NCBI RefSeq assembly: GCF_035987325.1
Contig: NZ_CP108488.1
Location: forward strand, 1,054,001 to 1,118,000
From: Streptomyces sp. NBC_01244
GTDB taxonomy: Bacteria > Actinomycetota > Actinomycetes > Streptomycetales > Streptomycetaceae
Direction: 5' to 3'
DNA: 64,000 bases
This document shows, piece after piece, positions 32,686 to 40,745 of this stretch (the stretch's first letter is position 1; the number at the start of each line of letters is the position of its first letter). The translations under genes were made by a program, and so were the position numbers. Under the pieces are notes generated by a model, which was not told the DNA's origin, ran no database searches, and worked only from the letters and a program-made list of their open reading frames with translations.

Positions 32686-33057
32686 CTACTCCGGCGCGAC
32701 AGAGGTCATGGGATGGGGTAGACCTCGGGTGCCCGGAAAGGAAGACCGGTTCGGTAGCCGTCTGACCGGGGAGGGAGTGCCACCACGTCGCTGCTCGGCG
32801 ACGGCCAGGTGTTGGCTGAGCTCGGGCAGCAGACCCTGGTCAGGGGGCACCGCGGCTCCGGCACGAGCAGTCGCGGCTTCGACAAGCAGGCAAATGTCGT
32901 GCACGAGCCCGGCTGGGACGAGGAGCGACTTGGCGAGGGATTCCGCTTCGGTCCGAGGAAGGGTGCGGAGTCGTGAGGTGAGGCTCCTCAGAAGGCTTCC
33001 GGCAGCCACGGCTTGGTCGGCGCTGAACGACGAGGTGTTCTGGTTCGGGGACGACAT
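32686..33057 (-). CDS. Small helical protein, paralogue of transfer-tail proteins
   Basis: A 123-aa protein. The helical part LLRSLTSRLRTLPRTEAESL, then LVHDICLLVEAATARAG, resembles the small helical proteins at 62160 and 63377 that precede DUF317 genes. The last 40 residues are disordered. It lies between the MFS gene and the ATP-grasp gene on the same strand. No function is known. Confidence 0.55.
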   Translation of the reverse strand: MSSPNQNTSSFSADQAVAAGSLLRSLTSRLRTLPRTEAESLAKSLLVPAGLVHDICLLVEAATARAGAAVPPDQGLLPELSQHLAVAEQRRGGTPSPVRRLPNRSSFPGTRGLPHPMTSVAPE

Positions 33058-33078
33058 GGCTTCTCCGTGGGTCGGTGC

Positions 33079-34350
33079 TCAGGCGGTTGCCGGTTCGAGG
33101 GCCGGTCTGCTCGTGTCGTGCAGGGCGGGATCGCGGCGCAGGCGCCAGAACGCGGTGGCCAGGCCGATGGCTTGGAGCACGGCGCAGGCGGTCATGACGT
33201 GGCCGAGTGCCGAAGGCGGGGTGATGGCGACGAGTACGCCGGCGATCGGGAAGGGCAGCAGCATGATCAGGATGGTGATGCTGAGGGTGGCGCCGAAGAC
33301 GTCGCGCGGGATGAGGCGGGAGCGCAGGGTGCGCAGGACCACGGTCATGGAGCCTTCGCCGGCCATCAGGATGGCGACGAGGACCAGGAAGGGCATGTAG
33401 GCGTCGGCCTGGGAGACGGCGATGCCGCCGAGAGAGGCGATCAGGGCTCCCGCTGTGCCGACGGGCCAGAGCCCGAAGCGGTCGATGGCGAATCGGGACA
33501 GGGTCGTTGCGAGGAGGGCGGCCGTCGCGGCGGCGGACCAGATGAGGCCGACGGACGCGGTGCTGAGGCCGAAGTTCTGTACGACGATCACGGGGGCCGC
33601 GGCCTGGAGGAGGCCGGTGGCGAAGTTGCTGACGGTCAGGCCTGCGATCAACCATCCGAGGGCAGGGAGTGCCCTGAGGGTCGACCAGCCCATGCGCAGG
33701 CCCTGGCGGACGGTTGTGGTCTCGGGGTTGGGCTGGGTCCGGCGGTCCCGGGGAGAGGTGACGGCGGCCAGGAGTGAGAGCGCGCCGATGGTGACGAGCA
33801 GGGTCTGCTGGCCGGCGTACTGGAGGAGGAAGGCGCCGGCGGCGGGTCCGGCGAGGGTGGCGGACTGGTCGATGCTGAGCAGTACGGACTGCACGCGGTG
33901 CTCGACTCGGCCTGGTTCCCGGCTGGCGGCGCCGCCGGCGGTCTCCGCGGCGACGTAGGAATATTCGGTGAGGACGCCGATGACGGCGGCGAGGGCCATC
34001 ACCGAGACGGTGGTGATGAGCTTGTCGTCGATGAAGGTCAGGGCCAGGACCGCCGTGGTGACGACGAGAGTCCGGATGGTCGTCGCCGTACGGAAGACTC
34101 GAGCCGCGCCGTGGCGGTCGACGGCTGCGCCTGCACCGACGAATGCTCCGATCCGGGGAATCCATTCCAGGACGAAGGCGAGGCCGGTCAGCATGGCCGA
34201 GGACGTGGTGGCCAGGACGAGCAGCGGGATCCCGTAGGTGCCCAGGTTGAACGCGGCGGCATCCATGGTCCGCGGCAGGTAGATGCGGCGGAAGATGCCG
34301 TGGTCGGGGAGGCGGGCGTGGCGGCCACCAGCGGCTCTGTGACGGGTCAT
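33079..34350 (-). CDS. MFS transporter
   Basis: A 423-aa membrane protein with about 12 hydrophobic segments (for example AFNLGTYGIPLLVLATTSSA and ALGWLIAGLTVSNFATGLL), matching the enterobactin-exporter-like/MFS_3 type of drug and metabolite exporters. ATG 34350 starts with MTRHRAAGGRHARLPDHG; the upstream extension is antisense noise. It is likely the exporter for whatever the ATP-grasp enzyme makes, or a self-resistance pump, as inferred from the operon. Confidence 0.85.
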   Translation of the reverse strand: MTRHRAAGGRHARLPDHGIFRRIYLPRTMDAAAFNLGTYGIPLLVLATTSSAMLTGLAFVLEWIPRIGAFVGAGAAVDRHGAARVFRTATTIRTLVVTTAVLALTFIDDKLITTVSVMALAAVIGVLTEYSYVAAETAGGAASREPGRVEHRVQSVLLSIDQSATLAGPAAGAFLLQYAGQQTLLVTIGALSLLAAVTSPRDRRTQPNPETTTVRQGLRMGWSTLRALPALGWLIAGLTVSNFATGLLQAAAPVIVVQNFGLSTASVGLIWSAAATAALLATTLSRFAIDRFGLWPVGTAGALIASLGGIAVSQADAYMPFLVLVAILMAGEGSMTVVLRTLRSRLIPRDVFGATLSITILIMLLPFPIAGVLVAITPPSALGHVMTACAVLQAIGLATAFWRLRRDPALHDTSRPALEPATA

Positions 34351-34457
34351 GATCACTTTCAGTCGGGGTGTGGCCGATGGGTGGTGGCCGGGAGTCTTCA
34401 GCCCTCGCGGCCCGGCGCTGGTGCGCCGGGAGCGTGCCCGCGTGGAGGGGCCCGTTG

Positions 34458-35135
34458 CTAGGCGGAGCGCCGGGGGGCCGCTCCGGGCAGGGCGGCTCCC
34501 TTCGCTACGCCGGGGATAGCCGCCTGCACCTTGGCCACAGGCGGGGCAGGCCGTGTGTGCCGCACGCGCTGGACGAGTGCGGTGTTCGCGGTGGCCCAGG
34601 CCTGCAGTTCGGCCAGCGGTCCTCGCAGTTCGCGTCCGGTGTCGGTCAAGATCCACGGGACGCGTGCGCCTTGGCGGACCAAGCCCGCGTCGACAGCTCG
34701 GGCGACCCGGCTGGCTTCGTACGGTGCATGGGGGTTGAGCAGCACGGTGACGGTGTTGGGGTCGCGCAGCAGGCCGAGGGTGGCTTCGACTCGGTTGACG
34801 AAGTCGCTTTGACCGCCGGGATAGTCGTGTTGGCGGGCCCATCGGCCGAGCTGGTCGTACACGTCCGCAAGGCCAGCGCCCGCCTGCGTGAGCCTGAGCT
34901 GGCGCTCGCCGGTGCTGAGGGTCTCGCGGCGGAGGAGCCCACGGCGGCGCAGTCCGGCCACGGCCGTCTTCAAGACGTCGACCGGGATATCCGGGAACGT
35001 GGCCGGCAGGCTGCCTCGACATCGGGCGACGGGCCCGTTGTCGTCGAGTTCGGTGATGATCCTCGTGGTCCACTGGTAGCTGAGAAGCGTCGCCGCGCGC
35101 ACGAGGGATTCGGTCTCGTGCCTGGGCTGCGTCAT
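34458..35135 (-). CDS. Winged-helix regulator, HxlR/MarR-like
   Basis: A 225-aa protein with a winged-helix core in residues 10-70 (LLSYQWTTRIITELDDNG, then LKTAVAGLRRRGLLRRETL) and a second half that resembles another degraded winged helix (LLRDPNTVTVLLNPHAPYEA, then GARVPWILTDTGREL). ATG 35135 overlaps the upstream HxlR gene by ATGA. Tandem regulators at the head of the ligase/exporter group suggest that they control it. The ligand is unknown. Confidence 0.7.
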   Translation of the reverse strand: MTQPRHETESLVRAATLLSYQWTTRIITELDDNGPVARCRGSLPATFPDIPVDVLKTAVAGLRRRGLLRRETLSTGERQLRLTQAGAGLADVYDQLGRWARQHDYPGGQSDFVNRVEATLGLLRDPNTVTVLLNPHAPYEASRVARAVDAGLVRQGARVPWILTDTGRELRGPLAELQAWATANTALVQRVRHTRPAPPVAKVQAAIPGVAKGAALPGAAPRRSA

Positions 35136-35995
35136 CGGACGCGGCCTCCCATGGAGGACCCGGATCGGGGCCGGTCGGGGATCCCGTGGGAGAACAGGCC
35201 GGTGGGCCGCTGCGCCGTGCTCTCCGGCGTGGCCACCGTCGATGCGGGCCGCTGGGAGGGCGAGCTGTTCGCGGCCCACATGGCCGGACGGCTGGGAGCG
35301 GAGGCGGGTACCCACAGCGGGTGCGGGGTGGCCTTGGCGCGGCCGGCGGCCCAGGTGGACAGGGCCTGGAAGGTGTTGGTGAGGGCTTCGCCCTGGCGGG
35401 AGAGCCGGTAGCTGCTGTGGCCGAGCCGGTCGACGAGGCCATCCTCGACGAGCTGGCGCAGCGGCTGGTAGATCGGAGCTGTCGTGGCTGCGTGGTCGAG
35501 GACGACGTCGGCGAGCTCTCGGCCCGAAGCGCTCGGCTGGGAGCGCAGGGCCCACAACAGAGAGGTGGCGTACTTCGGCGTGATCAGCTTGAGCGTGTCC
35601 TCGGCGTGCTGGGCCGCGGGTATCCGCTCGGGCTCCAGTTCACCTGTGATCCGGTTGGGCTTCTTGATCTTGTCGAGGTGGGTGTCCCCGTAGGTTGCGA
35701 GGGCGGCGATGACCGTTCCCAGACTGCGTCCGCGTCCGGAAAGCTGGTAGGTGACGTGTCGGGCCGACTCCTCGTGCCGGTCGACGAGCCCGTCAGCGGT
35801 GAGCGTGGTCAGCCGGCCGGAGAGCTGGGCGTCGAAGAGCATCGGCAGCCGCGTCTTGATGTCGGTGTAGCGCAGGGGCTGTTCCCCGAGGGTCATCAGG
35901 ATCCACACGCTCCAGCGGGGGCTGAGCATGTCGAGAGCCTCGGTGACGCGGGACAGGTCTTTCGCGATGGGGCGGGGCAGGCCGGGGGTAGCCAC
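35132..35995 (-). CDS. HxlR-family double winged-helix regulator
   Basis: A 287-aa protein with two HxlR-type winged helices. The first (18-100) reads EALDMLSPRWSVWILMTLGE, LRYTDIKTRLPMLFDAQLSG and GLVDRHEE. The second (125-200) reads LITPKYATSLLWALRSQP, then RLGHSSYRLSRQG. The tail of about 70 residues is disordered. GTG start. It is coupled to the next regulator by ATGA. HxlR proteins respond to aldehydes, quinones or metabolites in characterised cases. Confidence 0.8.
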   Translation of the reverse strand: MATPGLPRPIAKDLSRVTEALDMLSPRWSVWILMTLGEQPLRYTDIKTRLPMLFDAQLSGRLTTLTADGLVDRHEESARHVTYQLSGRGRSLGTVIAALATYGDTHLDKIKKPNRITGELEPERIPAAQHAEDTLKLITPKYATSLLWALRSQPSASGRELADVVLDHAATTAPIYQPLRQLVEDGLVDRLGHSSYRLSRQGEALTNTFQALSTWAAGRAKATPHPLWVPASAPSRPAMWAANSSPSQRPASTVATPESTAQRPTGLFSHGIPDRPRSGSSMGGRVR

Positions 35996-36020
35996 GGGAG
36001 GATCTCCTGAGCGTTTCGGA

Positions 36021-36422
36021 TCAGTGGGTGCGTGAGGAAGTGCTGGACACGGCGCGGGCGGCCTTCGCGACGGGCGGGTCCACGGGCGGCTCGGTGCGGC
36101 GCAGTCCCTGCAGCACGGCGGCGAGGGTCTTGGCGTGCACCTCGTGCGCGGTCACTGCGCGGTGCAGCCTCTCGGCGCTGTCGCGGATGTGGCCGGCCTC
36201 GAAGGAGCCGATGTCGCGGTCTTCGCCCGTGTACGTGCGCAGGCGGTCCAGCTGGAAGTCGATGCTGCGTTCGGCGAAGACCAGGTCACCGTGGATGGTG
36301 AGGATGGCGCCGAGAAGGGTGGAGTCGGGACTCTGGGCGGCCGCTTGCTTAAGTTCGGTGAGCGGCTGGCCGAAGAGGGCTTCGATGCGGTTGCGGAGTT
36401 CGGACGAGGTCTGGTCGGACAG
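36021..36422 (-). CDS. Small helical protein, paralogue 3, CTG start
   Basis: A 133-aa protein. The open frame contains no ATG, GTG or TTG near its 5' end. The only sensible initiator is CTG 36422, preceded by GAAGGAA and 10 bp after the upstream gene's stop. The opening SDQTSSELRNRIEALFGQP aligns with the openings of the two genes upstream (IESAFNGP, IEAAFQQP). The rest is helical and charged. It is therefore one of three tandem paralogues. Function is unknown. Confidence 0.6.
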   Translation of the reverse strand: MSDQTSSELRNRIEALFGQPLTELKQAAAQSPDSTLLGAILTIHGDLVFAERSIDFQLDRLRTYTGEDRDIGSFEAGHIRDSAERLHRAVTAHEVHAKTLAAVLQGLRRTEPPVDPPVAKAARAVSSTSSRTH

Positions 36423-36432
36423 GTGGGTTCCT

Positions 36433-36858
36433 TCAGGGGTGTCGGGACCGGGCCGCGGGTGGGGCGGTGTTCGCCTTGGGGATGGCCGTGGGGATGGCCT
36501 GGTGTCGGCGGGGGCCCGCGGCTTCTCGGCCGGGCATGCTGCGGAGCAGCCGGGTGAGGGCGGTGACGATCTCGGTGCGGGAGGTGAGTGCCGCCTTCAT
36601 CCACTCGACGTCTGTGCGCAGGTCGCCAGCGTCGAGTTCGCTCTGGTCGCGGCCGGGCGCGGTGGCCTGGTGGAGTCGGTCCCGTACGCGGTCCACGTGG
36701 GATTCGGCGACGGCGAGGAAGGAGCGGAGTTCCATCGCCCTAAACAGCGCGGGCCCTGCCTGGCCGGCGGTCGCCGTGCGGTGGAGCTCAGCAACCGGCC
36801 CGTTGAACGCGGATTCGATCGCCTGGTCCTGACTGCTGCGCTGCAAGGGCGTGTTCAT
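36433..36858 (-). CDS. Small helical protein, paralogue 2
   Basis: A 141-aa protein: QAIESAFNGPVAELHRTATA, followed by a long helix (AMELRSFLAVAESHVDRVRD) and an Ala/Pro-rich tail. It aligns with the flanking paralogues at the motif I-E-x-A-F-x-x-P-x-x-x-L. The ATG overlaps the stop of paralogue 1 (ATGA). No family name is recognised. Confidence 0.65.
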   Translation of the reverse strand: MNTPLQRSSQDQAIESAFNGPVAELHRTATAGQAGPALFRAMELRSFLAVAESHVDRVRDRLHQATAPGRDQSELDAGDLRTDVEWMKAALTSRTEIVTALTRLLRSMPGREAAGPRRHQAIPTAIPKANTAPPAARSRHP

Positions 36859-37280
36859 CGTCCGGCGGCGCGGCTGGCGTTCGCCGGCGGGCGGGGTGGC
36901 AGTGCCGTGGAAACCTGCGTGGCGATGCGGGCCTGGGGGCGCTCCCCGCGCCAGACCCGGCGTGCGTTGGGTTCGAGGAGGTGGCGCAGGACCATGGCTC
37001 GGCCGTCTCTCGCCGCGACTGCGGTGTTGACCTGGTGGACGATGGCCATCTGGGACGGGGTGAGTTCGCCGGGAGCGCGGCCGATGGCCGCGAGCAGGGT
37101 GTTCTCGGCCCGGTCCACCACGGTCTGGGCTTCGGCGGTCAGCCCGTACCAGTGAAGCGCTTCGGTGGCGGGATGCGCGCGGCCGGTAGCGGTCGCTACT
37201 CGACGGAGGTCATCGAGCGGCTGCTGAAATGCCGCCTCTATGCGCTGGGTGAGGACACCCATGACGTGGTCGGATGACAC
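36855..37280 (-). CDS. Small helical protein, paralogue 1
   Basis: A 141-aa protein, GTG start: LTQRIEAAFQQPLDDLRRVA then LTAEAQTVVDRAENTLLAAI. First gene of the three-paralogue leftward operon, with the GAATTC/GAATCC operator-like element 70-90 bp upstream. Possibly a self-associating helical structural or DNA-associated protein; function unknown. Confidence 0.65.
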   Translation of the reverse strand: MSSDHVMGVLTQRIEAAFQQPLDDLRRVATATGRAHPATEALHWYGLTAEAQTVVDRAENTLLAAIGRAPGELTPSQMAIVHQVNTAVAARDGRAMVLRHLLEPNARRVWRGERPQARIATQVSTALPPRPPANASRAAGR

Positions 37281-37348
37281 GTCTTCTCCTTTCGCAAATG
37301 CAGTAGCCGACCAGCAGACATGTTCCGCTTGCGGCCTTCTCTAAGCAT

Positions 37349-37373
37349 CCGGAGAATCCGGGAATTCGATAAG
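37349..37373. promoter_or_regulatory. Operator-like element upstream of the paralogue operon
   Basis: CGGAGAATCC followed by GGGAATTCGATAAG. The same two words, GAATTCGATAA and CCGG(G)ATTCTCCG (reverse complement), recur together at 58645-58672. It lies 69 bp upstream of the gene at 37280. Confidence 0.45.
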
Positions 37374-37419
37374 CACGAAGAGCCTGATATAGGGCCGACG
37401 GCGGTACGCCGGATTACTG

Positions 37420-38130
37420 TCAGCGCCGACGAGCGAGGCCGGGCAGCGTGGGCTGAACCAGCGCCGGGCGCAAGGCCGTTCGGGAGGCGAGGGGCGCCGG
37501 GCGAAGGGGTGCGTCCGGGCTGTCGATCCAGTCCATCGCGGCTTCGTAAGTGGGGAAGACGCCCTCGCGGAGGGTGTGGGTGAAGGCTCCCATGTCGGCA
37601 ACTTCGTGCAGGACCCGGTAGGGGTGGGGATCCTTCTCGTCGAGGGCGCGCAGGACGACGACCACGACCGGCGCCGGCAGCGAGTCGTCGGTGTTGCTGT
37701 GCAGGAGGGCGAAGTGGTCTCCGTCCCCCATCAGCCGCTCCTGCAGCGCAGCCGTGCGCTTGTCAGCGGGCGCGGTCCCCATGCCTTTCGGGAGCCGGAT
37801 TTCGTCACGCGGGCATCCTCGGGAAATCAGCCAAGACTGCACCATCACCGGGAGCGGAAGGCTGGCGTATTCGAAGGTGAACGTCTTGGCTTTCAGGTTG
37901 CGGTCGATGTGGAGGGCGAGGAGCTGGGGAAGTCCGGGGATCCCCCAGGTGACGGATTCGTCGAACATCACGTGGTAGCTGTGGCGGCCGTCGGGCGTGT
38001 GATGCTCGGCCATCCGGCCCAGGTGGTCGAGGTTGGAGTCGATCGCGTCGTAGAAATCGTCGTCGACTGAATCGTCGGCGGGCTCGAAGCCGTCGATTCT
38101 CAGGACGGGTTGGCGTTCGGGGTTCGGCAC
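37420..38130 (-). CDS. Hypothetical protein
   Basis: A 236-aa protein starting at GTG 38130. It has an acidic N-terminus (DDSVDDDFYDAIDSNLDHLG) and a mixed alpha/beta body (PQLLALHIDRNLKAKTFTFE, then FALLHSNTDDSLPAPVVVVV), ending in an Ala/Leu/Pro tail. It follows 38156-38827 by 25 bp on the same strand. No family is recognised. Confidence 0.6.
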   Translation of the reverse strand: MPNPERQPVLRIDGFEPADDSVDDDFYDAIDSNLDHLGRMAEHHTPDGRHSYHVMFDESVTWGIPGLPQLLALHIDRNLKAKTFTFEYASLPLPVMVQSWLISRGCPRDEIRLPKGMGTAPADKRTAALQERLMGDGDHFALLHSNTDDSLPAPVVVVVLRALDEKDPHPYRVLHEVADMGAFTHTLREGVFPTYEAAMDWIDSPDAPLRPAPLASRTALRPALVQPTLPGLARRR

Positions 38131-38155
38131 GTGCCTGCTTTCGGCAGTGGCTGGG

Positions 38156-38827
38156 TCAGGCCAGCGGGGAACGGGAAGGGGTTCGGGAGCCCGGCTGTGG
38201 GGGCAGATGCGTGCCAATGGCTGGGCGGCTGCCTGCGAGGACTGAGCGGCCGAGGTCGGTGACGGACACGGGCTGGCCGGCGTGCAAGGGGCGTGAGGTG
38301 TCGCGGGTGACGAGGCCGGCGTCCTCAAGGCGCTCGAAGTCGTACTGGGTGATCTTGGCCCCGGCTGCCGTCGCGACGGAGATGCGCCGGGTCATGAGGT
38401 TCTCGTGGAGCTTTGCGCCGCGGGCGATGGCGAGCAGCGCCGCGAAGTCCGGTGGCGAGATGTCGGGGCCCAGGGACCGGGAAGGACGGGGAGCGTGCTG
38501 TTCCAGCGGTACGAGCAGGGTGAGGGCTTCACCGAGGAGCTGGTCGCGGGTCTCGACGGCTTCCTTCAGTTGGCCCAGACCCCGGTCGATCCGGCCGAGT
38601 ACGGCGCTGTCGATCTCGAACTGTCCGCTGGTCAGCCGCTGGAGCAGGACCCGGTTGAAGGTCAAGGTGGCCTGCGCATGGGCCAGGGCGCGGTGCGCGC
38701 GGACCACCTGCGTGACGGGCTCAGTCAGCAGGTTGCTGTCGTCGAGGCGCCAGAGGGCTTCGATGGATTTCCCGGTGACGGTTTCGATGCGGTCATCGAT
38801 GCCGGTCTGGTTCTTGGGGATGGGCAT
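38156..38827 (-). CDS. Hypothetical protein with a winged-helix-like C-terminus
   Basis: A 223-aa protein, ATG 38827. The N-terminal two thirds are a long coiled or helical region (LTEPVTQVVRAHRALAHAQA, then VLGRIDRGLGQLKEAVETRD). The C-terminal part reads like a winged helix: SVATAAGAKITQYDFERLED, AGLVTRD, QPVSVTDLGRSVL. It overlaps the GNAT frame by 35 bp. Possibly a DNA-binding accessory protein. Confidence 0.6.
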   Translation of the reverse strand: MPIPKNQTGIDDRIETVTGKSIEALWRLDDSNLLTEPVTQVVRAHRALAHAQATLTFNRVLLQRLTSGQFEIDSAVLGRIDRGLGQLKEAVETRDQLLGEALTLLVPLEQHAPRPSRSLGPDISPPDFAALLAIARGAKLHENLMTRRISVATAAGAKITQYDFERLEDAGLVTRDTSRPLHAGQPVSVTDLGRSVLAGSRPAIGTHLPPQPGSRTPSRSPLA

Positions 38828-39359
38828 GAGGGTCCTGTCGGGCGGGGCGGGGTGCGGCCGGCAGAGCAAGGAGTGAGAGCCGAAGCCGTACTTCGAGGTG
38901 GGCGCCGACGGGGTGCTCCGCGGTAGGACCGAGCTGCCGCAGGAGGGCCAGCATCGGCCGGTTGGACCGCTCGACGTACACGTGCAGGGTGAGGGCGCCT
39001 GCTGTCCGTGCACGGTCGGCGGCGGTCTGGATCAGGCGGGTCCCGATGCCGCGGCGGTGGTGCGGGTCGGCGACCTGAAGACCCAGGTCAACGGTGCCGG
39101 GTTCGCTCAGGACTGGCCCGGCGGATACGAGCCCGACAACTGCGCTGGCCTCGGTTGCCACCCAGCATTCCGAGAGCGCCGACAACCGCTCCCAGTCGCG
39201 CTGCCGAACCTGGGTGTGACCCCAGCGGCTGTGCAGGGACTTCTCAGTGCACGCGCGGTGGAACGCTTCGATCAGTGGCCAGTCGTCTACCCCGGTCCGG
39301 CGGATCTGGAGCGGTTCGGCGTGCTGGGTGCTCAGTGCGCGCCGCTCCTCCGCGAGCAC
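38793..39359 (-). CDS. GNAT-family N-acetyltransferase
   Basis: A 188-aa acetyltransferase from GTG 39359. Motif A is the acetyl-CoA loop: VDLGLQVADPHHRRGIGTRL followed by IQTAADRARTAG. The N-terminal strand is LQIRRTGVDDWPLIEAFHRA. The same frame stays open and coding-like upstream to about 39536 but has no ATG/GTG/TTG, so the true start may be a rarer codon. The substrate is unknown. The last 35 bp overlap the next gene. Confidence 0.7.
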   Translation of the reverse strand: MLAEERRALSTQHAEPLQIRRTGVDDWPLIEAFHRACTEKSLHSRWGHTQVRQRDWERLSALSECWVATEASAVVGLVSAGPVLSEPGTVDLGLQVADPHHRRGIGTRLIQTAADRARTAGALTLHVYVERSNRPMLALLRQLGPTAEHPVGAHLEVRLRLSLLALPAAPRPARQDPHAHPQEPDRHR

Positions 39360-39540
39360 GCGGAAGCCTTCGCCTCGCAGGTGCAGCAGCAGGTCACGCG
39401 GGTGCTCAAGGCCGCCAGAAGCGCGGTCAGGAGGGAGCAGACGCAGGTTGCGCTGGTAGTGCTCGCGATGTCGGCGCTGGCGGCCGACCGCGGGCAGGAC
39501 GTGGAGGTACAGGGGGCTGCGGCGGGACAGGCTCGGCTAC

Positions 39541-40017
39541 TCAAAGAGAGGGACCTCTCGGGTGGAGGGAGACGGGAGACGTGGTGGCGGGCCGAGCAGT
39601 GGGCAGGCCTGCCGTGATGGGGTAGGGGTGGGCTGCGGTCTGCGGGGACCGCGCCCGGGCGGCGTGGGCCAGCGCGCTCAGGGGTCGGTGTTCGATGCCC
39701 AGGCGCTCGGCGACGACCTTGTAGATCTCGTACTGGGCGCGCGGCCTGAGGGCGACGACGAACACCTCGCTCCGGTGAGCCGACGCTTCCGGTGCGGGGC
39801 GCAGTCCGTAGACCATGCGCCACCGGGCCGAGTCGATGTAGATCTTCCGAAACCCGGCCAGAGCCCCGGTCAGTTCCGGTCCGTGACGCTGACCGGTGAC
39901 GGCGTCCTGGAGGCGGGAGAGCGCCACATCGCGGACGTCGGCGGGCGCGGCGAGGAGGTCGTTCAGGGCCCGGGGGTCAAAGGACAGGCTGTACACGGGC
40001 TCGGCCGGGCCGGTCAC
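39541..40017 (-). CDS. RelE/ParE-superfamily toxin-like protein
   Basis: A 158-aa protein. GTG 40017 overlaps the stop of the DUF4913 gene as GTGA. Residues 8-105 match the RelE/ParE fold: VYSLSFDPRALNDLLAAP, ELTGALAGFRKIYIDSARWR, MVYGLRPA, EVFVVALRPRAQYEIYKV. Family toxins cleave ribosomal mRNA or poison gyrase. The C-terminal 50 residues are a disordered extension. No adjacent antitoxin of a recognised family was found, so it may be a tamed homologue. Confidence 0.75.
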   Translation of the reverse strand: MTGPAEPVYSLSFDPRALNDLLAAPADVRDVALSRLQDAVTGQRHGPELTGALAGFRKIYIDSARWRMVYGLRPAPEASAHRSEVFVVALRPRAQYEIYKVVAERLGIEHRPLSALAHAARARSPQTAAHPYPITAGLPTARPATTSPVSLHPRGPSL

Positions 40018-40610
40018 GATGCCTCGGTCGGCACGGGCGCCTTCGGTCCGGGCAGCAGCCGGTGGGAGGGCCGGCTCGGATCGGTCATGCAAGCGGAGAG
40101 CGGGCCGCCTGGGGCACGCACCGCAGCAATGGTGTGGGTGAGGAAGTCGCGGTGCCACACGGCCGGACCTGACAGGCCCGCTTCTGGTTCCATGTGCTGC
40201 TGGTAGGCCATCCACAGGGCGTGGAGCCAGCCCACGACGTCGAGGTGTTCCTGCCACTGCTGGCACCAGGGCGTCGAGGTGGTGACCTCGGCGCCGTAGA
40301 CGTCGAGGAGGACGTCCTGGACCCAGTCGGTGAGGGCGTCGAGCTCGGCCTCGTACTCCTCGCCGTCGAGGGCGAGGATGAAGCGCGGCTCGGGGGGCGG
40401 TTCCGGCATCGAGCGCGAGCCCGGCATCGGCATGCCGGCGAACGGGGACATCCCTGGCAGTGGTTCGGCGGAGAGCGTGTCCAGGAGACGGCCCTGCTCG
40501 GCCGACTGGTCCATCAGCCGGCGCACAGAGGCCTCCAGGTTGTCCAGCTCTGCGTCTGCCAGCCTGATCGGCTCCAACCGTCCCTGGCCGGGATCGGTGG
40601 ATTCAGACAT
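40014..40610 (-). CDS. DUF4913-domain protein
   Basis: A 198-aa protein. Residues 80-150 match DUF4913: ALTDWVQDVLLDVYGAEVTT, then STPWCQQWQEHLDVVGWLHA and LWMAYQQHM. The family is found on actinobacterial plasmids and integrative elements with unknown role. It is translationally coupled to the RelE/ParE-like gene. A GGAGGACC ribosome binding site precedes ATG 40610, and an operator-like palindrome lies about 60 bp upstream. Confidence 0.8.
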   Translation of the reverse strand: MSESTDPGQGRLEPIRLADAELDNLEASVRRLMDQSAEQGRLLDTLSAEPLPGMSPFAGMPMPGSRSMPEPPPEPRFILALDGEEYEAELDALTDWVQDVLLDVYGAEVTTSTPWCQQWQEHLDVVGWLHALWMAYQQHMEPEAGLSGPAVWHRDFLTHTIAAVRAPGGPLSACMTDPSRPSHRLLPGPKAPVPTEAS

Positions 40611-40664
40611 GGGGGTCCTCCTTGACGCCGCACAATGCGGGAAATGTGGTGCCGCTTCCAGCAG

Positions 40665-40690
40665 CCCGGGAATCCGCGGATTCGGAATTC
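40665..40690. promoter_or_regulatory. Operator-like palindrome upstream of the DUF4913 gene
   Basis: Contains GAATCCGCGGATTC (a perfect 14-bp palindrome, 40670-40683) followed by GGAATTC. It shares GAATTC and GGATTC boxes, at the same spacing, with the element at 58645-58672. Confidence 0.5.
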
Positions 40691-40745
40691 ACGGACCAGG
40701 TGCTATGTCCGACCGGGGCAGGGAGACCCCTGCCCCGGGATCCGG

